Shown in pieces: positions 24,959 to 32,554 of a stretch of 44,725 nucleotides of DNA (position 1 is the stretch's first letter; every line of letters begins with the position of its first letter). The stretch covers positions 1 through 44,725 of the forward strand of contig CAIJPN010000173.1 of NCBI GenBank assembly GCA_903822545.1, written 5' to 3'. The notes beneath the pieces are model-generated. The model did no database searches and had not been told where the DNA came from. It worked only from the letters and a program-made list of their open reading frames with translations. A program made the position numbers and the translations under genes. The stretch comes from an uncultured Anaerolineae bacterium. GTDB taxonomy: Bacteria; Chloroflexota; Anaerolineae; Anaerolineales; Villigracilaceae.

Positions 24959-25951
24959 ATGATCACAGTATCCAATATTAAAAAATCTTTCGGCCACGTT
25001 CATGCTGTCGATGGCGTATCTTTTGAAGTTGCCCCCGGCGAAATCTACGGGTTGGTTGGCGCGGATGGGGCCGGGAAAACCACCACGCTGCGGCTGTTGT
25101 GCGGTGCGCTGCGCGCAGATGCAGGCGAGGTCTCTGTGGCGGGCTACAACATCCGCCAACAGACCGAGCAGGCCCGCGCCTACATCGGCTATCTTTCCCA
25201 GCGTTTTTCCATGTACGAAGATCTGACCGTGCTGGAAAACATCCGCTTCTTTGCCGAAGTGCGCGGTATGAAATCTGACGAGTGGTACCCGCGCTGCATG
25301 GAAATCCTCGATTTTGTAGGCCTGGCCGCCTTCAAAGACCGCTTTGCCGGGATGCTCTCTGGCGGTATGAAACAAAAATTGGGGCTGGCCTCGGCCCTCG
25401 TCACCCGCCCGCAGGTTTTACTGCTGGATGAACCCACCACCGGCGTTGACCCGGTTACCCGGCAGGATTTCTGGCAGCTGATCATCAGACTCGTTAGCCA
25501 GTCATCCGGTTATCCAGTCGAGCCGTTATCCAGTCAATCGGATAACCGAACAACCGGACAACCCAACAACTCCCCAGCCGTCTCTGTCATCATCTCCACC
25601 CCCTACATGGATGAAGCCGCCCGCTGCAATCGCATCGGCTTCATGCGCAGGGGACAGATGATCGCCGAAGGCACGCCCGGACAGCTGCGTTCCATGCTGG
25701 ATGAGCGCATCCTGGAACTGCGCGGGTCGCCGCTGCCGCTGCTTAAGCAGATTGCCGCACAGCAGCCGGGTGTGGAAGATGTGCGCGCCTTTGGCGACCG
25801 GCTGCACCTGCGGGTGGAGGCTGGCCAGGCGCAGGCTGTCATCGGCTTGTTGAAAACCGTCATTCCGGCGGGTGGCGGACAGTTTATCGACTCCCGCCCA
25901 ATCCCGCCAACGCTGGAAGATGTTTTCATGGCGCTGGCGCATGATGAATAA
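24959..25951 (+). CDS. ABC transporter ATP-binding protein, first subunit (degenerate H-loop, repeat-derived insert)
   Basis: 330 residues from the ATG at 24959, where similarity to the family begins (MITVSNIKKSFG); no good Shine-Dalgarno is visible. Walker A is GADGAGKT (34-41), the Q-loop Gln is residue 81, the signature LSGGM is at 133-137, and Walker B is LLLDE (154-158). The H-loop position reads STPYMDEA, with Pro215 in place of His, so this subunit's own ATP site is probably weak. Between helix FWQLIIRL and strand VSVIIST lies an unusual ~27-residue segment (about 181-207) rich in Ser/Gln/Asn/Pro, encoded by repeat-like DNA. The protein pairs naturally with the second ATPase at 26494. 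Together they probably drive the ABC-2 permease, as two domains do within YbhF. Confidence 0.92.
   Translation: MITVSNIKKSFGHVHAVDGVSFEVAPGEIYGLVGADGAGKTTTLRLLCGALRADAGEVSVAGYNIRQQTEQARAYIGYLSQRFSMYEDLTVLENIRFFAEVRGMKSDEWYPRCMEILDFVGLAAFKDRFAGMLSGGMKQKLGLASALVTRPQVLLLDEPTTGVDPVTRQDFWQLIIRLVSQSSGYPVEPLSSQSDNRTTGQPNNSPAVSVIISTPYMDEAARCNRIGFMRRGQMIAEGTPGQLRSMLDERILELRGSPLPLLKQIAAQQPGVEDVRAFGDRLHLRVEAGQAQAVIGLLKTVIPAGGGQFIDSRPIPPTLEDVFMALAHDE
25501..25570. repeat. Repeat element inserted in frame in the ABC ATPase gene
   Basis: CGGTTATCC (25507-25515) and its complement GGATAACCG (25540-25548) form a 9-bp stem. A further GTTATCC (25525-25531) and ACAACCGGACAACCCAAC follow. It keeps the reading frame open, and similar words occur at 24727-24770. 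Confidence 0.6.
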
Positions 25952-25986
25952 TCGCGGGTTGCCCCGTCTTTCCAAATGGAGTGAGA

Positions 25987-26418
25987 ATGATTAGTTTAGA
26001 TCTTTCCACCCTGGTTGATCGCCCGCTGCCCGATGTGTCTGCTTTTCTTTCCAACCCGCTCAACCTGCCCCAATGGCAGTCGATGGTTGCCAAAATTGAG
26101 CCGGTCACACCGGGCGCGCCAGGGGTTGGTTCCAAGTTCAAAGTTGCCGCCGAAGTGATGGGCCGCCAGATTGACGGGAATATGGAGATTACCACCTTCG
26201 AGCCGCCTAACAAATTTGGCTTCACCAACCAGGCCGGGCCGATGCTGGTGACTGTTACTGTGACGCTGAAACCGGCTGGCAGCGGCGCGAAAATCTCGCT
26301 GCACGCCGAAGGCAACCCGGCTGGTTTCTTCAAAGTCGCCGAAGGGTTGCTGGCCGGGCAGGTTAAAAGCCAGATGGAAGCAAACCTGGCGCGGCTGAAG
26401 TCTGTTTTGGAAAATTAA
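25987..26418 (+). CDS. SRPBCC (START-like) family protein
   Basis: 143 residues from the ATG at 25987, five bases after GGAG at 25978-25981. It has the helix-grip pattern of polyketide-cyclase/START-like proteins: SLDLSTLVDRPLPDVSAFLS, a central strand GSKFKVAAEVMGRQIDG and EITTFEPPNKFGFTN, and a long C-terminal helix (VAEGLLAGQVKSQMEANLARLK). Such proteins bind hydrophobic ligands in a central cavity. Its place between the two ATPase genes of one export operon suggests it handles or senses the exported hydrophobic compound; this is inference only. Confidence 0.88.
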   Translation: MISLDLSTLVDRPLPDVSAFLSNPLNLPQWQSMVAKIEPVTPGAPGVGSKFKVAAEVMGRQIDGNMEITTFEPPNKFGFTNQAGPMLVTVTVTLKPAGSGAKISLHAEGNPAGFFKVAEGLLAGQVKSQMEANLARLKSVLEN

Positions 26419-26493
26419 AAATGATGAATTCTGAATTCTGAATTATGAATTTGATTCTGCATTCATAGTTCTGAATTTTGCTTCGGAGCCCTT

Positions 26494-27405
26494 ATGCCTT
26501 TACCCATTATCTACGTCGATGAATTAACCCGCAAATTTGGCGATTTTACTGCGGTTGACCACGTTTCGTTCGAAGTCAACGCCGGGGAAATTGTCGGTTA
26601 CCTTGGTCCCAATGGCTGCGGGAAAACAACCACCATCCGCATGTTGCTGGGGCTGTTGGCACCCACATCGGGCAGCGCCACAGTGATGGGCTATGATGCT
26701 TTCAGCCAGACGGAACAAGTGCGGATGCGGGCAGGGTATATGTCGCAGAAGTTTGCGATTTATGACGATCTGACGGTATGGGAAAACCTGCGATTTTATG
26801 CCGGGGTGTATGGCATCACCGATAAAGCCCGGATTGCGGAAACACTCGCCCATGTGGGCCTGATTGGGCACGAAAAAGCCCTGACAGGTGATCTTTCGGT
26901 TGGATGGCGGCAACGCCTGGCGCTGGGGATTGCGCTCGTTCATAAACCGCAACTGCTCTTCCTGGATGAGCCGACCAGCGGCGTGGACCCGAACGCGCGC
27001 CGCGCTTTTTGGGATTTGATCTATGCCCTGGCTGAAGAGGGTGTGACCATCCTGGTTACAACGCATTATATGGACGAGGCTGAATATTGCGGGCGTGTGG
27101 GCATGATGCGCGGCGGAAAGCTGCTGGCGATGGATTCACCCCTGGCTTTGAAAGAACAGCTTGTGCCGGGAGATGTCTGGGAGTTGTATGCCGCTCCATT
27201 GCTGGTTGGCCTGGCAGCATTGGAGAAAACCCCCGGGGTGCTTCGTACCGGTTTGGCGGGAGATCACTTGCGGGTGATTGTTGAGAAAGGCCTGGGCGAG
27301 AAAACGCTTATAAAGGCGCTGGAAAGCGCCGGGGCGAGGTTCCAATCCATCCAAAAAGGGGAACCAACCCTGGAAGATGTGTTCGTCAATCTGGCGAAAT
27401 CGTAA
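26494..27405 (+). CDS. ABC transporter ATP-binding protein, second subunit (degenerate signature motif)
   Basis: 303 residues. Walker A is GPNGCGKT (38-45), Walker B LLFLDE (154-159), and the H-loop His191 is present (VTTHYMDEA). The signature motif is altered to LSVGW (134-138) instead of LSGGQ. The neighbour ATPase has the opposite pattern, with a good signature but no H-loop His, so in a heterodimer both defects fall in the same composite ATP site. A GGAG lies shortly upstream of the start. The stop codon abuts the stop of the convergent B12-domain gene with no base between them. Confidence 0.93.
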   Translation: MPLPIIYVDELTRKFGDFTAVDHVSFEVNAGEIVGYLGPNGCGKTTTIRMLLGLLAPTSGSATVMGYDAFSQTEQVRMRAGYMSQKFAIYDDLTVWENLRFYAGVYGITDKARIAETLAHVGLIGHEKALTGDLSVGWRQRLALGIALVHKPQLLFLDEPTSGVDPNARRAFWDLIYALAEEGVTILVTTHYMDEAEYCGRVGMMRGGKLLAMDSPLALKEQLVPGDVWELYAAPLLVGLAALEKTPGVLRTGLAGDHLRVIVEKGLGEKTLIKALESAGARFQSIQKGEPTLEDVFVNLAKS

Positions 27406-28485
27406 TTACCAGGGTTTTAGACCCGCGACCAGCTCTTCGGCAATTGTGACCGCGCTCTGGGCATCGGGGGCATAACCATCTGCGCCGATTTGCCGCCACA
27501 GGTCTGGCACCAGGTTGAATGGGTAACCACCAACCATCACCTGCACATGTTTCAGGTCTGATACGGCTCGCAACCTGGTGATGGTTTCGGTGGCCTGGCT
27601 GACATTCATGGTGGATGTGACCGATAGGCACAGCACTGAGGCGTGGTGTTGGAGTACCATTTCGATGATACCAATTGAGGGGGTGTTTGCGCCCAGGAAA
27701 CAGGTATCCCAGCCTGCCATTTGGAAAAAGTCGGCCAGCATGCGCGCGCCTAGTTCGTGAAATTCCCCGCTGACACAGGCAATTACAATTCTTTGACTTT
27801 TGTTGCCAGGTACTTCGTTCAGGAGATAGGGATATAACTGCCTCATCATAGTTTGTGTGATGGCGGTGGCGTAATGTTCTTGGACGACGCTGACTTTGTT
27901 CATGTGCCACAAGCGCCCAATTTCACGCTGGCATGGCTGCAGTACGTACATGTAAATATCCTGGACGCGCGCACCTTGTTGGGCGGCACGCAAGATGCAC
28001 AGCCTGGCCTGGATTTGTTGTTTGCTTAGAAGCGCTTCAAGGTAATCCTGTGCGACTTCGTATAAAGGCGCATCTGGCGAGATGAAACTGGTGGGCGCGC
28101 TGGTAATGACTGGTAGTTGCGCCAGGGCCTGGTCAATGTATGCCCACGCTACTTCCCTCTGGTCAGGTGGCAGGTATTCGCCAATCACACTGCGCATACA
28201 GTTCAGGGTGGTGGACATGGCATTATCGACAAATCCCAGGTAGGTGAACAAGGTTTTGCACCAAATGCCATATTCAGCAAAAATTTGGGGTGAGCCTGCC
28301 GCCAGCGCCTGGGAAAGATGGCTCAAGTGATAAAGTGTATCCCGGGTGCTTTTCTCAAGGTGTTTCTCGCCAAAATGCTCCCACTCATTGGGCTGGAGTT
28401 TATATTGCTGCGCCACGATAGTTTGTGAGAGTGTATAGCTCTTACGTGCAATTGCATCACTGGCTTTGCGATGAATATCTGCCAT
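27406..28485 (-). CDS. B12-binding sensor protein with CarH-like W-x9-EH signature
   Basis: 359 residues, strong AAGGAG site. Residues about 140-225 form a helical B12-capping domain, and 230-359 a Rossmann-like cobalamin-binding domain with the lower-ligand motif Glu241-x-His243-x-x-Gly246 (GEFHELG). In the cap, Trp193-His194 and Glu203-His204 give W-x9-EH, the signature of CarH-type proteins that sense light through adenosylcobalamin. CarH has an N-terminal MerR-type DNA-binding domain; here the first ~135 residues are a different, helical domain I cannot name (MADIHRKASDAIARKSY). It could be a light or B12 sensor acting through protein contacts, like the AerR/PpaA regulators. A methyltransferase corrinoid carrier is less likely because no methyltransferase is nearby. 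Confidence 0.88.
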   Translation of the reverse strand: MADIHRKASDAIARKSYTLSQTIVAQQYKLQPNEWEHFGEKHLEKSTRDTLYHLSHLSQALAAGSPQIFAEYGIWCKTLFTYLGFVDNAMSTTLNCMRSVIGEYLPPDQREVAWAYIDQALAQLPVITSAPTSFISPDAPLYEVAQDYLEALLSKQQIQARLCILRAAQQGARVQDIYMYVLQPCQREIGRLWHMNKVSVVQEHYATAITQTMMRQLYPYLLNEVPGNKSQRIVIACVSGEFHELGARMLADFFQMAGWDTCFLGANTPSIGIIEMVLQHHASVLCLSVTSTMNVSQATETITRLRAVSDLKHVQVMVGGYPFNLVPDLWRQIGADGYAPDAQSAVTIAEELVAGLKPW

Positions 28486-28589
28486 GATTTGCTCCTTTGG
28501 TTACCCAATCATCTTATACTATTATTTTAGCAGATTCTGCCTGCATTCTATCTCCCGGCGGTTCTTAGCACTACACCTTTGCCCGGGCA

Positions 28590-29513
28590 TCACGAGACCG
28601 ATGCAAACACATCTGCGCAGGCCAGGGCATACTCACCGCCCGTGTCATCGGGCTGTAAATCCCACCACGAGGAGAGCAGGCAGTGACAGATGCCCCACTC
28701 GCAAATGACATCTCGCGCCAGACCCAAACGTTCGCTCAAAATCGAAATCCGCCGCCTGGTTATTGGGGCGGCGTCCCTTTTTAAGAAGTCAGCCCAGGGG
28801 TTGATGAGCAGCGGGCCGCACTCATAGCCGCGCGGGCCGATCACGCCCTTGGGGTCGATCACCAGCCAGCCGCGCTCTGATGAAAGCACATTGAAGTGGT
28901 GAAAATCGCCGTGCATCAGCACTGGTGGATTGGGGTCAGCCAACAAAGCCGGGAGATTGGTCTCAACCCGCTCAACCAGCCACTTTGGGAACGGCCCTGT
29001 TCCGCCCTGGTAGCGTGGTCGCAGGCCATTCAACTCATCGAACCACTCTGATAGTTTGATAAATCCCTGGCCTGCCAGTGGGTTGCGCCAGATGCGCTGC
29101 ATCACGTCTGCGGCAATTTCGGTGGCGGCTTCATCATCTGTCAGCTCAACCAGCATTTGACCTGGCCTGAGCCTTTCGAGCACAAAACTGTAGCTGGATT
29201 CATCGGCATCGAGCAGACGGCAGGCCCCCTCACCGTTGAAAAGCCGCAGGGTCTTCAACTCGCTGAGCAGTTCGCGGTTGGGCGGGCCGATTTTTAAGAC
29301 AACCTCGCCCCCGGCCAATCCCTGGCCAGGCTGGGGATGTTGCCTGGCAAACGCGACAAAGTTGTAGGAAAGTGTTGGCACCGGATTGATTTCGGTCAGG
29401 TGCCAACTTTCGGCGGCAGTTTGGATGAGGCTCGGAAGCTGTTCCAGCCAGTCACGGCCATTTGGGTAGGCGGTGCTGATGGTTTTTATGAAAGAGTCGG
29501 GGAGTTGCATCAT
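28590..29513 (-). CDS. Aminoglycoside/hydroxyurea phosphotransferase-like kinase (APH(6) family)
   Basis: 307 residues. The kinase-like fold motifs are visible: a Lys in the nucleotide lobe (GGEVVLKIGPP), the catalytic loop MHGDFHHFNVL (Asp of HGD) and the metal-binding DPKG (VIDPKGVIGPRGYE), followed by the family-typical GPLLINPW. This is the pattern of streptomycin 6-phosphotransferases and related kinases. Its start codon overlaps the stop of the upstream GNAT gene (ATGA), so they are translationally coupled. True aminoglycoside resistance is possible but untested; many family members in environmental bacteria have unknown substrates. Confidence 0.88.
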   Translation of the reverse strand: MMQLPDSFIKTISTAYPNGRDWLEQLPSLIQTAAESWHLTEINPVPTLSYNFVAFARQHPQPGQGLAGGEVVLKIGPPNRELLSELKTLRLFNGEGACRLLDADESSYSFVLERLRPGQMLVELTDDEAATEIAADVMQRIWRNPLAGQGFIKLSEWFDELNGLRPRYQGGTGPFPKWLVERVETNLPALLADPNPPVLMHGDFHHFNVLSSERGWLVIDPKGVIGPRGYECGPLLINPWADFLKRDAAPITRRRISILSERLGLARDVICEWGICHCLLSSWWDLQPDDTGGEYALACADVFASVS

Positions 29514-30397
29514 GGCCGGATGGGGTGGTTTTGCTCAAACTGGTAATTCCAGTTCTCTTCGTCGGGTTGGAACCCGGTTTGTCGAAGCACATCTGCCAGG
29601 TACGGGTCGAGAAGGATATTCCAGGTAACGGAATCATATCGGGCGGCGGCCAATGCCCGGGCATCGCGCAAAAGTTCGGGCAGTTTTTCCAAAGAAGTTG
29701 CCGCCAGGCCAATCCACAAGAAGCGGCCTTCGGGGCTGGCTTCTTCCCATGTGCTGAGCAGGCCCTCGCGCCCGCGCCACCATAACAGGCGGGCATCGGG
29801 CCAGGCCAGCAGGTCGCGCAGGCAGGTTGCTGCCGGGAGCGAAAGCCGCCAGCCCATGTCTAGCAGGCCGCCCGAGCGCTGGAAGGATGCAGCTTGGCGC
29901 ACGTGTTCGAGCGCTGCCGGGATTTCTTCGGCGCGGACGGCTGTGAAGTCGGCTGTGTGCCAGAGTGGGCTGGCAATATGGGCTTTGCGCTCGCCGGTTT
30001 TAAGAAAGCCTAGCCGCTGGCTCAGGTGGTGGACTTTGACTCGCCTGGCATTTGTCCACAGGCGCAGTGTGCCGCTGCCATGTTCCAGCCACCAGGCGGT
30101 GATGTAGCTTTGCAGGTGCGATCCTATTTTGCGATCCTGGTAGGCCGGGTCCACCCGGAAGCCCTCGAACCACCACTGCCCATCTGCCACCCGGTACAGG
30201 TTGCCAATCCCAACGGCGTGGGCGCCATATTGAGCGGTGAACAGGCGGCTGTTTGGGTCGGCCAGCCAATCATGCCAGACGGATGGGATGTAATCGTGCC
30301 CTCCCCAGATGTGTTTGCAAAATTCGAGCACATCGGGGGTATCGGCAGGCAGGCTGGGTCGAACGGTAACGCGCGGGGATGTGAAATCAGGTGGCAT
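29510..30397 (-). CDS. GNAT family N-acetyltransferase
   Basis: 295 residues from the ATG at 30397. A GTG start at 30427 is possible but lies inside a perfect hairpin, so it is less likely. The first ~150 residues form a GNAT domain: TVRPSLPADTPDVLEF (strand 1/helix 1), FEGFRVDPAYQDRKIGSHL (acetyl-CoA pyrophosphate loop) and KVHHLSQRLGFLKTGERKAH (strand 5 to 6). A second, weaker GNAT-like half follows (about 160-295). It overlaps the downstream kinase gene by four bases; an acetyltransferase coupled with a phosphotransferase suggests modification of one amine- and hydroxyl-bearing substrate. This link is inference. Confidence 0.85.
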   Translation of the reverse strand: MPPDFTSPRVTVRPSLPADTPDVLEFCKHIWGGHDYIPSVWHDWLADPNSRLFTAQYGAHAVGIGNLYRVADGQWWFEGFRVDPAYQDRKIGSHLQSYITAWWLEHGSGTLRLWTNARRVKVHHLSQRLGFLKTGERKAHIASPLWHTADFTAVRAEEIPAALEHVRQAASFQRSGGLLDMGWRLSLPAATCLRDLLAWPDARLLWWRGREGLLSTWEEASPEGRFLWIGLAATSLEKLPELLRDARALAAARYDSVTWNILLDPYLADVLRQTGFQPDEENWNYQFEQNHPIRP

Positions 30398-30411
30398 GGG
30401 CTGGGTATGAA

Positions 30412-30439
30412 TTCGCCCGGCGATCACTCGCCGGGCGAA
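30412..30439. repeat. Perfect 12-bp hairpin between GNAT and DUF2892 genes
   Basis: TTCGCCCGGCGA (30412-30423) and its exact complement (30428-30439) enclose TCAC. No T run follows on either strand, so it is a stable hairpin or REP-like element rather than a standard terminator. Confidence 0.6.
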
Positions 30440-30469
30440 AGAGTATGTGAAAAAGTTGGGGAATGCGGG

Positions 30470-30667
30470 TTATTTTTTCGTGCTGAATTTGAAGGGCAGG
30501 TAAAGCGGGCAAAAGCCAACGGCGCTGGTGCCCATAAAGACCAGCCCTACCACAAGCAGCACAATACCGAGCGCCCCGGTCACAGTTCCACTGGCGAACA
30601 GGAAAATCAGGATGGCAGCGATAATAACACGAACGATGCGATCAGCGTTACCCAGGTTTTGTTGCAT
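30470..30667 (-). CDS. DUF2892 (YgaP-type transmembrane) small membrane protein
   Basis: 65 residues with a strong AGGAGA site. MQQNLGNADRIVRVIIAAILI is the DUF2892 signature; two hydrophobic segments follow, ending with GFCPLYLPFKFSTKK, also family-typical. In YgaP this module is joined to a rhodanese domain; alone its role is unknown. It lies 96 bases downstream of the FTR1 iron permease on the same strand. Confidence 0.93.
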   Translation of the reverse strand: MQQNLGNADRIVRVIIAAILIFLFASGTVTGALGIVLLVVGLVFMGTSAVGFCPLYLPFKFSTKK

Positions 30668-30763
30668 AACTTTTCTCCTTGCAGGCGATTGGATTGAATT
30701 TCAATCTGTTAGATGTATCTGCCAGGGAAAAGTTGCAAAAATGCTGGTGATTTTCAACCCGTA

Positions 30764-31597
30764 TCAGTCTCCCGTCATCGGGGCAGGTGCGGGGCTGGAA
30801 GCTGGCCTGCGCAGCAACAGCACATATCCGATCCCGCCAAGATAGGCCAGGTAAGCCAGCATTTCGGTGAGCGACGGGTTGCCGTTGTAACCGAACAGCG
30901 CCTTGAGCAGCAGCCCTAACTCGCTTTTATCGCTCAAGATGCCATTGATATCCCAAATGTGCTCCACGACAGCCGGGATGATGCCCGCCTCGTTGAATTC
31001 ATGCACACCCACGCCGACCAGCCCCGCTGCAAAGATGATCAGCAGCACATTGGTGACGCGGAAAAAGCCCGAGATGCTGAGTCGGCGCGAGGAGTTGAAC
31101 AACAGCCAGCCGAGGATGGCTGCCCCGGCCAGCCCGGCCAGCGCTCCGGCGAGCGTTTCCAGCGGGCTGGAAGTTTTTTCCACTGCCAGCAGGAACAGGG
31201 CCAGTTCGATGCCCTCGCGCACCACGGCCAGGAAAGCCAGCGCAAAAATGGCTTTTGCGCTATCCCCACGCAGGGCCTGGTTGGTTTTGGCCTCGATCTC
31301 ACTCTTGAGTGTGCGCGAGGAGTTGTGCATCCAGAAAATCATCCAGGTCAGTACACTGGCTGCCAGCAGCATGGCAACACCTTCAAAAATTTGCTCGCCT
31401 GTGCCTTCAAACTCCATCCCCAGCAGGTTCAGTCCGATGGCCGCAAGCACGCTGACCAGTGCTGCCGCACCTGCGCCGAACCACACCATCTGGTTCAGGT
31501 CGCTACGCCTGAGTTTGAGTAATACACCGAGCACAATACCGATAATCAGGGCTGCTTCAAGCCCCTCGCGCATCGAAAGGAGAAAACTGGGTACCAT
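30764..31597 (-). CDS. FTR1 family iron permease
   Basis: 277 residues from the ATG at 31597, set by GGAGGT (31601-31607 on the minus strand) five bases upstream. Seven hydrophobic segments are visible. Both FTR1 iron-binding motifs are present: Arg10-Glu-Gly-Leu-Glu14 (SMREGLEAAL) and Arg127-Glu-Gly-Ile-Glu131 (VVREGIELAL). The family imports ferric iron or works with EfeO/EfeB in ferrous uptake; no such partner is adjacent. It is divergent from a DtxR-type regulator, so iron-controlled expression is likely. Confidence 0.92.
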   Translation of the reverse strand: MVPSFLLSMREGLEAALIIGIVLGVLLKLRRSDLNQMVWFGAGAAALVSVLAAIGLNLLGMEFEGTGEQIFEGVAMLLAASVLTWMIFWMHNSSRTLKSEIEAKTNQALRGDSAKAIFALAFLAVVREGIELALFLLAVEKTSSPLETLAGALAGLAGAAILGWLLFNSSRRLSISGFFRVTNVLLIIFAAGLVGVGVHEFNEAGIIPAVVEHIWDINGILSDKSELGLLLKALFGYNGNPSLTEMLAYLAYLGGIGYVLLLRRPASSPAPAPMTGD

Positions 31598-31664
31598 ATT
31601 GACCTCCAAACAAAAAGGATTTTTTTGCAAAGGCTGCCAGGCCGAGAGCATATTTCTTGTCGGC

Positions 31665-31692
31665 TTGACAGCCAAAATGGCTGTGATAGAAT
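31665..31692 (+). promoter_or_regulatory. Predicted promoter of the DtxR-like regulator gene
   Basis: Consensus TTGACA (31665-31670), 16-base spacer, TAGAAT (31687-31692) with TG one base before it (extended -10). ACAGCC and GGCTGT form an inverted repeat at 31668-31684, between the two boxes. Confidence 0.65.
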
Positions 31693-31696
31693 ATTT

Positions 31697-31733
31697 TTAG
31701 TATACTGATATCTATAAAGTTAGTATATGCTAA
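31697..31733. promoter_or_regulatory. Candidate DtxR-type operators between the iron permease and regulator genes
   Basis: Two TTAGTATA words, TTAGTATACTGA (31697-31708) and TTAGTATATGCTAA (31720-31733), each partly palindromic, follow the -10 box of the regulator promoter. TTAG...CTAA half-sites are typical for DtxR/IdeR-family boxes. Confidence 0.55.
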
Positions 31734-31782
31734 TTTAATAATTTAGTCTAGGGTATCATTCTGCATATTATTATGGTGATTT

Positions 31783-32472
31783 ATGTCACGACATGCCCCG
31801 CAAGGCGCTGAAACCCGCCCCACCCATACAATCGAAGATTACTTGATGACCATGCACGTCATGGAGCGCGATCACGGGGAAATCATCGCCGCCCGTCTGG
31901 CCGAAATGATGGCGGTTGCCCCGGCGACAGTAGCCATGACCCTTAAACGGATGGAACGCGACAACTGGATCACCGGCACGGGACGAAAAGCTATTCACCT
32001 GACTGAAACCGGGCAGGCTGCTGCCCACTCTGTTACCCGTCGCCACATGCTGACCGAGTGGCTGCTGGTTAGCATCCTGAAAGTGCCGTTGCCCAATATC
32101 CACGATGAAGCGCATGGCATCGAGCACGCCATATCCCCGCAATTGGAAGAACGCATGCGTGCCATCCTGGGCGACCCGCAGGTCTGCCCGCACGGCAATC
32201 CCTTCCCTGGCTGCGAAAGCGTGGTCAGCAACTGGATTCCGCTGACTGAACTGGCCGTTGGCGAAACAATTACTATCCGGCGCATCCACGAGCTGGCTGA
32301 AGACAACCCGGAGTTGCTGAAATTCTTGATCGAAAATGGGATATGCCCGGGGGCGCAAGTTCATATTGTGGATATCCTGCCCTTTAACCAGACCCTGACT
32401 ATCGGTGTAGGCAAAAAAAACGTGACATTGGGTTTCCCGGCTGCGCGCTATATCTTTGCTGAAAAACCCTGA
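31783..32472 (+). CDS. DtxR/MntR family metal-dependent transcriptional regulator
   Basis: 229 residues. The winged helix is at about 15-75 (TIEDYLMTMHVMERDHGEIIAARLAEMMAVAPATVAMTLKRM). The dimer and metal-binding domain follows (HDEAHGIEHAISPQLEERM, with CPHGNPFPGC typical of the family), then a C-terminal FeoA/SH3-like domain (about 150-228). It probably represses the divergent FTR1 permease gene, and perhaps itself, when Fe(II) or Mn(II) is plentiful. The downstream ABC exporter begins 82 bases later and may share the transcript. Confidence 0.93.
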   Translation: MSRHAPQGAETRPTHTIEDYLMTMHVMERDHGEIIAARLAEMMAVAPATVAMTLKRMERDNWITGTGRKAIHLTETGQAAAHSVTRRHMLTEWLLVSILKVPLPNIHDEAHGIEHAISPQLEERMRAILGDPQVCPHGNPFPGCESVVSNWIPLTELAVGETITIRRIHELAEDNPELLKFLIENGICPGAQVHIVDILPFNQTLTIGVGKKNVTLGFPAARYIFAEKP

Positions 32473-32554
32473 ATTGCGCCTGTTTTTAGGGAGTGGACTT
32501 TGGATAATGGGAATATCTCTCAACTACCGGAAAAGGAATTCAAAGAAACCTTCC

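Noticed and set aside
26419-26484. TTCTGAA/GAATTCTG repeats as a CRISPR or regulatory array
   Set aside because: The units are 7-8 bases, irregular and without spacers; it looks like simple slippage-type sequence in a short gap.
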